In this document: positions 24,020-31,821 of the stretch, piece after piece | Position numbering within the stretch: position 1 is the first letter of the stretch | Layout of the letters: every line of letters starts with the position of its first letter | Source: SVTX01 sp045660325 | GTDB lineage: Bacteria; Bacillota; Clostridia; Oscillospirales; CAG-272 | Assembly (NCBI GenBank): GCA_045660325.1 | Contig: JAZRDO010000029.1 | Location: forward strand, 1-35,836 | Length of the DNA: 35,836 nucleotides | Reading direction: 5' to 3' | The notes under the pieces: generated by a model | The model's database searches: none | What the model saw: only the letters and a program-made list of their open reading frames with translations | What the model was told of the DNA's origin: nothing | Translations under genes and position numbers: made by a program

Positions 24020-24093
24020 GTATTAACTTAAATTTTCAGTTAAGCATATTTACCAAAAAATCAAGCCGCCTATTGACAAATATAACAAAAGCC

Positions 24094-24624
24094 TTATTTC
24101 TCAACAGCGTTCAAAAGCTCGCAAAGCATAAAATACACAGCATACGAGCGTATATCCTCCCTGCTTGCTCCCTCAGGGAAGGATATCCTGATCACTTTTG
24201 ATGCTTCAGCCGACGATATGCCGACAAATACCGTTCCGACGGGATTTATCTCATCGCCGCCCGTAGGCCCCGCATATCCCGTAACGCTCACTCCGAAATC
24301 CGAGCCGAGCCTTGTCATTACACCCTGCGCCATCTCAAGAGCAGTATATTCACTTACCGCCGTAAAGCGTTCAAGTGTGTCCTCTCTCACGCCGAGAAGC
24401 TCTCTTTTTACGTCGTTCGTATAAGAGATAACGCCGCCGAGATAGACCACCGAAGCACCCGAGACCGAGGTCACCGCGTCGCCAAATTTGCCGCCCGTGC
24501 AGGACTCCGCACTCGCAAGTGTTTTTCCCTTTTCCGTAAAGGACAAAACCAATCTTTGCGCCACTGCCGCGACGTCTGCCTTTTCCATATCGCCAAAGGA
24601 TATATTTACCTTCTCAAGCGTCAT
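24094..24624 (-). CDS. CinA C-terminal-domain protein (nicotinamide-nucleotide amidase)
   Basis: 176 residues. It is a stand-alone version of the C-terminal domain of CinA (PncC), without the N-terminal molybdopterin-binding-like domain. Hallmarks: LASAESCTGGKFGDAVTSVSG, GGVISYTNDVKRELLGV and VTGYAGPTGG. Known PncC enzymes hydrolyse nicotinamide mononucleotide to nicotinate mononucleotide and ammonia, recycling NAD. ATG 24624 is one base after the mscS stop with AAGGAAG upstream, so it is translated with mscS. The N-terminus has about 20 residues more than the usual domain. Confidence 0.9.
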   Translation of the reverse strand: MTLEKVNISFGDMEKADVAAVAQRLVLSFTEKGKTLASAESCTGGKFGDAVTSVSGASVVYLGGVISYTNDVKRELLGVREDTLERFTAVSEYTALEMAQGVMTRLGSDFGVSVTGYAGPTGGDEINPVGTVFVGISSAEASKVIRISFPEGASREDIRSYAVYFMLCELLNAVEK

Positions 24625-24625
24625 T

Positions 24626-25477
24626 TCAATCTTCCTTCTTGCCGTCGTTATTCTCGATCTTAACGGTCATTTTATTGTAAGGAATAACTATTCCCTCATC
24701 CTTGAATGCCTGCGTGATCTCTTCAAGCAAATTGAATTTAAGAGTCCAAAAATCATTACTGTGACACCATACTCTTACCGTAATGCAAAGTGAGGAATCG
24801 CGCAGCTCAGTAAGGCGGATAAAGGGCGCTACATCAGGAAGGATCTCACTATGACGGACAATCACTCCATTGATGATTCTCTTGACATTTTCTATATCAC
24901 TTCCGTATTCAACGTTGAACTGAAGATCAAGTCGTCTTGTATCCTTTGTGGAATAGTTTACAAGCGTTGAACCTGTAAGCGAGCTGTTCGGAATGACAAT
25001 GGTCTTATTATCGGGAGACGTAAGCGTCGTGTAGAAAACTCCGAGATCGGTAACCGTTCCGCTGTAATCGCCCGATTCAATATAATCGTCAAGCTTATAT
25101 GGCTTGAACACAAGAAGCATAATTCCCGACGCGAGATTAGAAAGAGTACCCTGCACCGCAAGAGAGATCGCCACACCGATACTGCCTATAACGGCAACGA
25201 TTGATGCCATAGGCACGCCCATAATTGCAACGACAAGCACCGCCAAAGAAACGTTTAACGCAATCTTTGTAAACGCCTCGAAAAACTTCTTTGCTGTAGG
25301 CTCGCTCTTATTTAAAAGCTTGCTTTTTCTTATTTTTTTCACTATTGCCTTGATAATGATCCTGCCGACAATAAGCACAAGCACGCTGACAACGATCTTA
25401 ATAGCAAGATCAATGCAAATATTAATGAGAGAATCCCATATAAGCTGCCAGTTAAGCTCAGTATTTTCAATTCCCAT
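24626..25477 (-). CDS. mscS: MscS-family mechanosensitive ion channel
   Basis: Releases solutes on osmotic downshock. 283 residues, three membrane helices (about 22-48, 70-88, 90-127). The pore helix region GSIGVAISLAVQGTLSNLASGIMLLVFKPY carries the Gly/Ala packing pattern of TM3, and the beta domain PNSSLTGSTLVNYS is classic MscS. ATG 25477 has AAGGAG upstream. First gene of a two-gene operon with the CinA-domain gene. Confidence 0.94.
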   Translation of the reverse strand: MGIENTELNWQLIWDSLINICIDLAIKIVVSVLVLIVGRIIIKAIVKKIRKSKLLNKSEPTAKKFFEAFTKIALNVSLAVLVVAIMGVPMASIVAVIGSIGVAISLAVQGTLSNLASGIMLLVFKPYKLDDYIESGDYSGTVTDLGVFYTTLTSPDNKTIVIPNSSLTGSTLVNYSTKDTRRLDLQFNVEYGSDIENVKRIINGVIVRHSEILPDVAPFIRLTELRDSSLCITVRVWCHSNDFWTLKFNLLEEITQAFKDEGIVIPYNKMTVKIENNDGKKED

Positions 25478-25516
25478 AATTTATCTCCTTACGAAATTTA
25501 AAAATCTATCTTATCA

Positions 25517-25545
25517 ATTATATCACAAAGAAAAATAAGTGTAAA
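25517..25545 (-). promoter_or_regulatory. Promoter of mscS operon
   Basis: Minus strand TTTACA (25540-25545), 17-nt spacer, TATAAT (25517-25522), 39 bases before the start codon. Confidence 0.75.
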
Positions 25546-25564
25546 TACAAATAAACAAAAAATA

Positions 25565-25593
25565 TTGCTTTTTTTGTTTTTTTAGTGTATAAT
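25565..25593 (+). promoter_or_regulatory. Promoter of radical SAM / yitT operon
   Basis: TTGCTT (25565-25570), 17-nt spacer, TATAAT (25588-25593). It is arranged back to back with the mscS promoter; the two -35 elements are 19 bases apart. Confidence 0.7.
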
Positions 25594-25627
25594 AAGTAAT
25601 AGTAAAGTGGAAACGAGGTGCTTTTAC

Positions 25628-26509
25628 GTGGAAAAATGCAATATTTGTCCTAAAAATTGCAATATCGACAGAAAATCATCTCGCGGATTTTGCAAAATGC
25701 CCGAGCGCATTTTCGTAGCAAAGCATATGCTACACAAATGGGAGGAGCCCTGCATTTCAGGTAAGAACGGCGCGGGAACAATCTTCTTTTCGGGCTGTAA
25801 TCTCAAATGCGTTTACTGTCAGAACAAGGCGATAAGTCGCGGAGTCGCAGGCAAGGAATACAACGCTAGCGAGCTTCTCGATCTCATTATCTCTCTTGCC
25901 GACGAGGGCGCGGAATGTATAGAATTCGTAACACCCACGCATTATACAAGGGCACTTATCCCTATTATCAAAGAGGCGAGAAAGAGCATAAGTCTCCCCT
26001 TCGTATGGAATTCGGGAGGATATGAAAGCGTAGAATCCCTTCGCGCACTTGACGGTCTTATTGACATTTATATGCCCGACATCAAGTATTTTTCGGGCGA
26101 AATTTCAAAGGCATATTCAAATGCCGAGGACTACTTTCCAAGGGCTGCCGACGCGCTATGTGAAATGCTCCGTCAGGTCGGCACGCCGAAATACAATGAT
26201 ATCGGAATGCTTGAGCGCGGGGTAATCATGCGCCATCTCGTCCTGCCCGGCTGCAGGGATGATTCTATATGCATGCTTACCGAAGTCAGCAAAAGAATTT
26301 CTCCAAAAAGCGTAATATTGAGCCTTATGAGCCAATATACGCCCGACTTTTACGATATATCCGACGGCGGATACAAAAATCTTACGCGAAGGCTTACCAC
26401 GTACGAATATTCAAGCGTACTGAAGACGGCGGAATCACTCGGATTTGACGGATATTTCCAGAGCCGCGAATCCGCATCAGCCGCATATACACCGAATTTC
26501 AATACATAA
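25628..26509 (+). CDS. PflA-like radical SAM protein (COG1313/PflX type)
   Basis: 293 residues from GTG 25628, chosen because GAGGTG lies 7 bases upstream; the GTG at 25607 has no SD. The N-terminus carries a cysteine cluster (Cys4, Cys7, Cys11, Cys22), then the radical SAM motif CNLKCVYC (Cys57, Cys61, Cys64) that binds the 4Fe-4S cluster. Further on: EFVTPTHYTRAL, FVWNSGGYES, DIYMPDIKYF and RHLVLPGCRDDS, as in the PflX group. These resemble pyruvate formate-lyase activases, but no glycyl-radical enzyme is adjacent, so the substrate is unknown. A yitT-type gene follows 11 bases later. Confidence 0.88.
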   Translation: MEKCNICPKNCNIDRKSSRGFCKMPERIFVAKHMLHKWEEPCISGKNGAGTIFFSGCNLKCVYCQNKAISRGVAGKEYNASELLDLIISLADEGAECIEFVTPTHYTRALIPIIKEARKSISLPFVWNSGGYESVESLRALDGLIDIYMPDIKYFSGEISKAYSNAEDYFPRAADALCEMLRQVGTPKYNDIGMLERGVIMRHLVLPGCRDDSICMLTEVSKRISPKSVILSLMSQYTPDFYDISDGGYKNLTRRLTTYEYSSVLKTAESLGFDGYFQSRESASAAYTPNFNT

Positions 26510-26520
26510 AGGAGTATGGT

Positions 26521-27582
26521 ATGAAGCAGAAAAAAAGCAACAGAAGACCTCTTACCAAAAAAGAAATTTATAACGAAATCAAAAATATACTTTTAGTTAT
26601 CGCAGGCTCAGCCGTGCTCGGCATCGGAACAGGTATATTCCTCGTTCCCTTCGATATTATCGCCGGTGGCGTTACGGGTATAGGAATTGCCTTGGACCAT
26701 TTTCTCGGCAACCTTCTCCCCGAACAGATAGAGCTGTTCGGAATAGCGCAGATAACTATGATGGACGTATACGTAACGGGACTTACCTGGATCATGTTCT
26801 TTGCCGGTCTCATTATTCTCGGCAAGAATTTTGCAATTAAGACCCTCGTTTCCTCTATCTTTTATCCCGCTTTCTTTACGATATCCAATAATCTTGTAAG
26901 ACACGGCGCATTCAACGGATTCTTTGATCTGTCGAAGCACGTTCCCTCCTATGCATACGATCTTACTCCCATAGCTCCCCTGCTCGCGGCAGTTTTCGGC
27001 GGCGCGCTCGTTGGTGCGGGATGCGCTATCACCTTTATGGGCGGTGGCTCAACCGGTGGCGTTGACATCATCGCACTTTCGATCTGTAAATTCTTCAAGA
27101 GAGCCAAGAGCTCGGTCGTAATATTCTTAGTAGATGCATCCGTAGTCGTTATGGGTATGTTCGCAGTTCAAAACCTCGCTCTTTCACTTTTGGGTATAGC
27201 ATCCGCTATCGTTTGCGCGGTTATGATCGACCACCTCTTCGTAGGAAGCTCCAAGGCATACAAGGCGGAAATCATTTCCGAAAAGGCGGATATTATCAAC
27301 ACAGAGGTAAGACACAGACTCAACAGAACTACGACCTTTATCAGCGCGGTCGGCGGTTATTCGGGAGAGCCTAAAAAGATGATTATGCTCACGTTCACTA
27401 TCCGTGAATACAGCGAGGTGCTCAATATTATCAACACAGTCGACAAGGACGCGTTCGTTACTATCACAAGCGCGCACGAAATAAACGGCGAGGGCTGGAC
27501 CTTCAATACCAAGAAGGACGGCAAGAGCCGCGGTGAGCTCGAAAAAGAAAAAAAGCAGAGCTCGGAAAACCCTAACGAATAA
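26521..27582 (+). CDS. YitT-family membrane protein
   Basis: 353 residues, longer than the usual 280-290 because of about 60 extra residues spread over the N-terminus, an inner loop (LPEQIELFGIAQITMMDVYVTG) and a charged tail. Five or so membrane helices; core phrases LVPFDIIAGGVTGIGIAL and GGGSTGGVDIIALSICKFFK are typical of the YitT membrane domain (DUF161), and residues about 255-330 form the cytoplasmic DUF2179 domain (VYSGEPKK-like VGGYSGEPKKMIM). Transport function unproven. The C-terminus is Lys/Glu-rich. ATG 26521 has GGAG upstream; it is translated from the radical SAM transcript. Confidence 0.9.
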   Translation: MKQKKSNRRPLTKKEIYNEIKNILLVIAGSAVLGIGTGIFLVPFDIIAGGVTGIGIALDHFLGNLLPEQIELFGIAQITMMDVYVTGLTWIMFFAGLIILGKNFAIKTLVSSIFYPAFFTISNNLVRHGAFNGFFDLSKHVPSYAYDLTPIAPLLAAVFGGALVGAGCAITFMGGGSTGGVDIIALSICKFFKRAKSSVVIFLVDASVVVMGMFAVQNLALSLLGIASAIVCAVMIDHLFVGSSKAYKAEIISEKADIINTEVRHRLNRTTTFISAVGGYSGEPKKMIMLTFTIREYSEVLNIINTVDKDAFVTITSAHEINGEGWTFNTKKDGKSRGELEKEKKQSSENPNE

Positions 27583-27589
27583 AACAAAA

Positions 27590-27614
27590 GGCAGTTCAAC
27601 GAACTGCCTTTTTT
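27590..27614. terminator. Bidirectional terminator between yitT and the VWA gene
   Basis: GGCAGTTC (27590-27597), loop AAC, GAACTGCC (27601-27608), then six T's; an A run on the left. It serves the convergent yitT (+) and VWA (-) genes. Confidence 0.9.
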
Positions 27615-27619
27615 ATTTC

Positions 27620-29146
27620 TTATTTTTTAGCCGCAACGATTTTTTCGAGCAGCGCTCTGAACTCTTCTCTCTCGGGATGTCCCTCAAAATTCATCTCTCG
27701 AAGATCCGCGAGAACGTCATTTACCGTCAGCTTTCCGATATGCTCACTCTTCTGGAGGATCATAACCGTCTTGATAACCGCCGACATAAATACCGTATCG
27801 TCATCAGGATCGTCAAAGGCAAGCCCTGTGGATACCGACAGGCTTTGCGAATAATCGTCTTCGTCTGCCTTGTAATTCTTATAAGTAAGGCGTGCGGATG
27901 CAAATTCACGGCTTTTCTCGTATGCCTCCTCGGTAAGCTTTACCTCATAGCACAGAGTTATGCTATCGCCCGAATATATCTTTCCTACGGGAACTACCTG
28001 AGAATTTTCCTCATCTATCTCGCCCTGATAAACGTAACCGATAAGTCTGTATTCGGAAACGTAGTCGCTGTTGAAATTAACGTCTATCTTCACGTCGTCG
28101 GCAAGCACCGTAGCGGGCACAAAAAGCTCCTTACCTAAAACGTACTCGCCTCGGCTCACGCCGTCAATATAGAAATATCTGCCCGAGCCCGCATCTGCAA
28201 GCTTTTCGAGCTTCGCATTTTTATGATTGCTGTCTCCAAAGCCCAGAACCGAAGTGTAAATACCGTCCTCGGCATTTTCCTTAACCTCAGAGCAAAGCTT
28301 CTCGGACACGTCTCCATCGGACACCATAACGACGAGGTTGTTTCCTCCCTCAATATAGTGCTTCTTAGCTACCGAGAATGCCACACCGAGCGATGCGCCT
28401 GTGTTAGTTCCCTGCCCGATCTCAATAGAATTTATCGCCAAGACAAGCTCGTCGGATTTGTCCTTGCTATATCCGTCTACAATTATTTCTTCGTTTGCCG
28501 AGCAAAGCACCACCGACACCACGTCATCGGAATCAAGCGCCGATGCGAAGCTATCGAACACCTGCTTGAACAAGGGAAGAACGTCCTCTCTTGCCATTGA
28601 CTCGGTAACGTCAATGTGGAAAACGAAATTGTTTGGAGCATCACTCGTAAGATCGCGCGTTTTAAAGGTAAATCTCAAAAGCGCGGAATCCTCGTTCCAA
28701 GGGCACGCCATCATATCCGAACCGAAGCCGAAAACGGCTGAGCTTACGGGATTTGGCGCCTTGAATCCGAAGTAATTCAAAAACTCCTCTATCTTGAAGT
28801 CGTAGCTGCATTTCTGAAGCTGGGACAACGTATAATCCTTATTTACAAGATTTCTGAAATAGTAATAAGTCGCGCGGCTCGCGTTGAGTGAAACCGTAGA
28901 CAAGGGATGCTTATCCGCGCTGACGAAGGGATTCTCCACTCTGTCCGTCGCATTCGCTCCCGTATTCTTTTCGGGATTTTTGTTCTCTTCCCCGTTGCCC
29001 CCGTCATCCACGGGAGGAATGTAGGTGGGTGGCGTTGTTTCAGTCGTCTCATCGCCCGTAAACACACCCATAAGACCGCCCGAGCAGGCAACCGCCGAAC
29101 CGAGCACGGATACAAGAAGAAGTCCGCATATTATTCTTTTTAACAT
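27620..29146 (-). CDS. YfbK-like VWA-domain lipoprotein
   Basis: 508 residues from ATG 29146. N-terminal lipoprotein signal (MLKRIICGLLLVSVLGSAVAC), lipidated Cys21, then a Thr/Pro/Asn-rich linker. Residues about 71-115 (NPFVSADKHPLSTVSLNASRATYYYFRN) match the N-terminal domain that precedes VWA in YfbK-type proteins. The VWA domain runs about 163-345. Its metal site is D169-V-T-E-S rather than the usual DxSxS, with the other ligands in GTNTGAS and VSDGD. The C-terminus resembles the YfbK-type C-terminal domain. Role unknown; probably surface adhesion or protein assembly. The SD GGAGGAG is 12 bases from ATG, slightly far; the longer frame starts with TTG inside the promoter. Confidence 0.85.
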   Translation of the reverse strand: MLKRIICGLLLVSVLGSAVACSGGLMGVFTGDETTETTPPTYIPPVDDGGNGEENKNPEKNTGANATDRVENPFVSADKHPLSTVSLNASRATYYYFRNLVNKDYTLSQLQKCSYDFKIEEFLNYFGFKAPNPVSSAVFGFGSDMMACPWNEDSALLRFTFKTRDLTSDAPNNFVFHIDVTESMAREDVLPLFKQVFDSFASALDSDDVVSVVLCSANEEIIVDGYSKDKSDELVLAINSIEIGQGTNTGASLGVAFSVAKKHYIEGGNNLVVMVSDGDVSEKLCSEVKENAEDGIYTSVLGFGDSNHKNAKLEKLADAGSGRYFYIDGVSRGEYVLGKELFVPATVLADDVKIDVNFNSDYVSEYRLIGYVYQGEIDEENSQVVPVGKIYSGDSITLCYEVKLTEEAYEKSREFASARLTYKNYKADEDDYSQSLSVSTGLAFDDPDDDTVFMSAVIKTVMILQKSEHIGKLTVNDVLADLREMNFEGHPEREEFRALLEKIVAAKK

Positions 29147-29207
29147 AAAAAGCAGGCGCTCCTCCTTTCTCCGAGTCACACCGTAAAAGATGTCAATTGT
29201 TATGTGA

Positions 29208-29236
29208 ATTATATCATATTTCACGTAGAATGTCAA
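29208..29236 (-). promoter_or_regulatory. Perfect-consensus promoter of the VWA lipoprotein gene
   Basis: Minus strand TTGACA (29231-29236), 17-nt spacer, TATAAT (29208-29213): a full consensus match. A 62-base leader precedes the start codon. Confidence 0.88.
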
Positions 29237-29239
29237 GAG

Positions 29240-29262
29240 TTTCTTAATTTTCGATTAAGAAA
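29240..29262. promoter_or_regulatory. AT-rich palindrome upstream of the VWA promoter
   Basis: TTTCTTAAT (29240-29248), five-base centre, ATTAAGAAA (29254-29262): a perfect 9-bp inverted repeat directly upstream of the VWA gene's -35. Its place fits an activator or repressor site; no matching regulator is recognised in the window. Confidence 0.45.
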
Positions 29263-29337
29263 CCGAACGAAAAACATTCAATTTTATAATGTTTTATACA
29301 AATTATTGGTATATATAAAAAATTTTGGTATTTCCTA

Positions 29338-29366
29338 TTGTAAAAATCCCGATCTTTTGATATAAT
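29338..29366 (+). promoter_or_regulatory. Promoter of metG
   Basis: TTGTAA (29338-29343), 17-nt spacer, TATAAT (29361-29366), about 78 bases before the start codon. Confidence 0.7.
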
Positions 29367-29409
29367 AATATATTAGCAAACAAATATTGCCAATTCATTT
29401 ATAGAAAGG

Positions 29410-29431
29410 CATACTGCCCATTCGCAGTATG
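29410..29431 (+). promoter_or_regulatory. Leader hairpin before metG
   Basis: CATACTGC (29410-29417), loop CCATTC, GCAGTATG (29424-29431): perfect 8-bp stem in the metG leader, 13 bases before ATG. It lies between GAAAGG and the weak SD AAGGG. No T-run follows, so it is not a terminator; it may affect translation or mRNA stability. Confidence 0.45.
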
Positions 29432-29444
29432 TAAGGGTAAAGAA

Positions 29445-31412
29445 ATGGAAAACAAGGGTAAGTATTATATAACTACCGCAATCGCTTACGCGTCAAGAAA
29501 GCCTCACTTCGGCAACACATACGAGGTTATCGCAACCGACGCGATGGCAAGATACAAGAGAGCGCAGGGCTACGACGTATTCTTCTGCACGGGTACTGAC
29601 GAGCACGGACAGAAGATCGAAAATCTCGCAGCAGACGCGGGCATCACACCCAAGGCGTACGTTGACAATGTAGCAGGCGAGATCAAAACGGTTTGGGACG
29701 GAATGAACACAAGCTACGACTATTTCATCCGTACGACAGACGATTATCACGAGACCGCCGTAGCAAAGATCTTCAAGAAATTCTACGAGCAGGGCGACAT
29801 ATACAAGGGCAAATACGAGGGCTGGTACTGTACCCCCTGCGAATCCTTCTTCACGGAAACACAGGCAGATGGCGGCAAGTGCCCCGACTGCGGCCGCGAG
29901 GTGCAGCGCGCAAGCGAGGAAGCATACTTCTTCAAGATGACAAAGTATGCGGACAAGCTTATTGAACATATTGAAGCAAACCCCGACTTCATTCAGCCCG
30001 AGTCCAGAAAGAAGGAAATGGTAAACAACTTCTTAAAGGCAGGTCTTCAGGATCTTTGCGTTTCCCGTACCTCCTTCACATGGGGTATCCCCGTAAGCTT
30101 CGACCCCAAGCACGTAACCTACGTTTGGCTTGACGCGCTTACAAACTATATCACGGCTATCGGCTACGATCCCGATAAGTCATACGAGGAACAGAGGGAG
30201 CAGTTCAGAAAGTACTGGCCCTGCGACGTTCACGTTATCGGTAAGGATATTCTCCGTTTCCACACTATCTACTGGCCTATCTTCCTTATGGCTCTCGATA
30301 TTCCCCTCCCGAAGCAGATCTTCGGTCATCCCTGGTTCAACTTCGGTACTGACAAGATGTCCAAGTCCCGCGGAAACGTTATTTACGCGGACGAGCTTGC
30401 GACTCGCTTCGGTGTTGACGGCGTAAGATACTACGCCCTCTCCGAAATGCCCTTCGGCAGCGACGGAAGCATCACCTACGAGAGCGTTATCAAGAGATAC
30501 AACACAGACCTTGTAAACAACCTCGGCAACCTCGTAAAGCGTACTCTCGATATGCAGAAGAAGTACTTTGACAAGGTTATTATGGCTCCCACCGCAAAGG
30601 AAGAGCTCGACAACGAGCTTATTACAAAGTGCGAAGAAACATTCAAGAAGTTCTGCTCTCTTATGGACACGTTCCATATCGCAGACGCGCTTGAGGAAGT
30701 ATTCGATATGCTCTCCCGCGCTAACAAGTATATAGATGAGACGACTCCTTGGGTTCTTGCAAAGGACGAAACAAAGAGAGAGCGCCTCGGAACAGTTCTC
30801 TACAATCTTCTTGAAGCGATCCGTTGGGGCGCTGTAATGCTCACCCCCTTCATTCCCGCAACCTGCGAGGAGATTCTCGCAGAGCTTGGCACAGATGCAT
30901 GCGGCTTTGACACGATCGGCACGGCAGACAAATTCTGCGGTATGATCGCAGGCAACACGGTTTGCGACTCCAAGGTAATGTTCGCAAGAATTGACGAGGC
31001 AAAGATGCTCGCAGAGCTTGAAGCAGAAATGGAAGCCAAGAGAATTGCGGCTGAGAAGGCTGAAAAGGCAAAGGAAAAGCCCGAAGGCTGCGCTATTATC
31101 GGCATTCAGGACTTTATGAACGTAGAGCTTCGCACCGCGCAGATCATTGAATGCGAAAAGGTGCCGAAGGCAAAGAAGCTTTTGAAGCTTCAGATAGATC
31201 TCGGCTACGAAAAGAGACAGGTGGTTTCGGGTATCGCCAAGTACTATACTCCCGAGGAGCTTATCGGTAAGAAGGTTATCGTAGTAGCTAACCTCTCCCC
31301 CGCAACTCTTTGCGGAATTGAATCCAACGGCATGATCCTCGCCTCGGGCGAAGAGGACGTTCGCGTTGTATTCCTCCACCCTGACACAGGACTCGGTGAG
31401 CGCGTACGCTAA
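29445..31412 (+). CDS. metG: Methionine-tRNA ligase
   Basis: Charges initiator and elongator tRNA-Met. 655 residues. Class I motif HFGN (21-24) and KMSKS (304-308). The inserted knuckle has CTPC and CPDC, a four-Cys zinc site. A helical anticodon domain follows (about 360-530), a Lys/Glu/Ala-rich linker (about 525-550), then a C-terminal EMAPII/Trbp111-like tRNA-binding domain (about 553-655, with DFMNVELRTAQIIECEKVPKAKK and ending DTGLGERVR), which makes the enzyme a dimer. ATG 29445, with a weak AAGGG upstream. Single-gene unit with its own promoter and terminator. No T-box or S-box leader is visible. Confidence 0.97.
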   Translation: MENKGKYYITTAIAYASRKPHFGNTYEVIATDAMARYKRAQGYDVFFCTGTDEHGQKIENLAADAGITPKAYVDNVAGEIKTVWDGMNTSYDYFIRTTDDYHETAVAKIFKKFYEQGDIYKGKYEGWYCTPCESFFTETQADGGKCPDCGREVQRASEEAYFFKMTKYADKLIEHIEANPDFIQPESRKKEMVNNFLKAGLQDLCVSRTSFTWGIPVSFDPKHVTYVWLDALTNYITAIGYDPDKSYEEQREQFRKYWPCDVHVIGKDILRFHTIYWPIFLMALDIPLPKQIFGHPWFNFGTDKMSKSRGNVIYADELATRFGVDGVRYYALSEMPFGSDGSITYESVIKRYNTDLVNNLGNLVKRTLDMQKKYFDKVIMAPTAKEELDNELITKCEETFKKFCSLMDTFHIADALEEVFDMLSRANKYIDETTPWVLAKDETKRERLGTVLYNLLEAIRWGAVMLTPFIPATCEEILAELGTDACGFDTIGTADKFCGMIAGNTVCDSKVMFARIDEAKMLAELEAEMEAKRIAAEKAEKAKEKPEGCAIIGIQDFMNVELRTAQIIECEKVPKAKKLLKLQIDLGYEKRQVVSGIAKYYTPEELIGKKVIVVANLSPATLCGIESNGMILASGEEDVRVVFLHPDTGLGERVR

Positions 31413-31432
31413 GCCCAAACCCTTATACAAAC

Positions 31433-31480
31433 AAAAAGAGCAAACACGTAAGACAAAGATCTTGTGTGTCTGCTCTTTTT
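31433..31480 (+). terminator. Terminator of metG
   Basis: AAAAAGAGCA (31433-31442) pairs with TGCTCTTTTT (31471-31480) around a 28-base apical part that can fold further. The T run is part of the right arm, so the structure is bidirectional. Confidence 0.75.
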
Positions 31481-31485
31481 CTATT

Positions 31486-31634
31486 AGTGAAGTTTTCGCT
31501 AACGCGAAAGTGAAGTTGCGCTATGCGCAGTGAAGTTGCTCGCCAAGGCACGCAGTGAAGTTAAGTTTGCCACTTTGCCAAAGGCAAAACTTCACTATCC
31601 GCAGGATAACTTCACTTACGAAGTAAACTTCACT
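31486..31634. repeat. AGTGAAGTT / AACTTCACT array with interspersed mini-hairpins
   Basis: Four direct copies of AGTGAAGTT (31486, 31509, 31529, 31554) are followed by three copies of its reverse complement AACTTCACT (31588, 31608, 31626). The spacers are different small palindromes: TTCGC-TAAC-GCGAA, GCGC-TAT-GCGC, an imperfect GC..CGCC-AA-GGC..GC, a central 25-base spacer with TTGCC..GGCAA, ATCC-GCA-GGAT and TAC-GAA-GTA. After the last copy comes TTGACC-GTAA-GGGCAA. The whole is a large inverted repeat made of short ones. No gene fits. Together with the two flanking hairpins it fills the 409-base gap between metG and marR. Confidence 0.9.
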
Positions 31635-31656
31635 TGACCGTAAGGGCAAACTAAGT

Positions 31657-31703
31657 TAGCGTGATACTCCGTTAAGAGTATCACGCTATTCTCCGTCTTT
31701 TTT
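31657..31703 (+). terminator. Strong hairpin downstream of the array
   Basis: A 13-bp perfect stem, TAGCGTGATACTC (31657-31669) / GAGTATCACGCTA (31676-31688), with a CGTTAA loop. The T run (31697-31703) starts 9 bases after the stem, so it may be a delayed terminator or another part of the array structure. Confidence 0.55.
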
Positions 31704-31740
31704 ATTTTAAAAAATTCCCCCTTCCCCCGCAAAAAAAGTA

Positions 31741-31769
31741 TTGACTTTGCGCTCGCCGTGTGATAGAAT
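31741..31769 (+). promoter_or_regulatory. Promoter of marR-ABC exporter operon
   Basis: TTGACT (31741-31746), 17-nt spacer, TAGAAT (31764-31769), followed by a 50-base leader. Confidence 0.8.
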
Positions 31770-31775
31770 ATTGTT

Positions 31776-31798
31776 AACTTGTTAATTATTAACCTGTT
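31776..31798 (+). promoter_or_regulatory. Probable MarR operator
   Basis: GTTAAT-T-ATTAAC (31781-31793) is a perfect palindrome extended to AAC...GTT on both sides (23 bases). It sits just after the -10 element, where a bound MarR dimer would block transcription. Half-site spacing fits MarR-family operators; binding by the adjacent gene product is inferred. Confidence 0.65.
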
Positions 31799-31821
31799 AA
31801 TCTTTTTACTGAGGTATAAAA

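Noticed and set aside
30180..31430. 416-residue minus-strand frame opposite metG
   Set aside because: Antisense shadow of metG; Cys/Leu-rich composition with no recognised motifs.
31486..31634. CRISPR array
   Set aside because: The repeated unit is only 9 bases, appears in both orientations, the spacers are palindromic and 9-25 bases long, and no cas gene is near.
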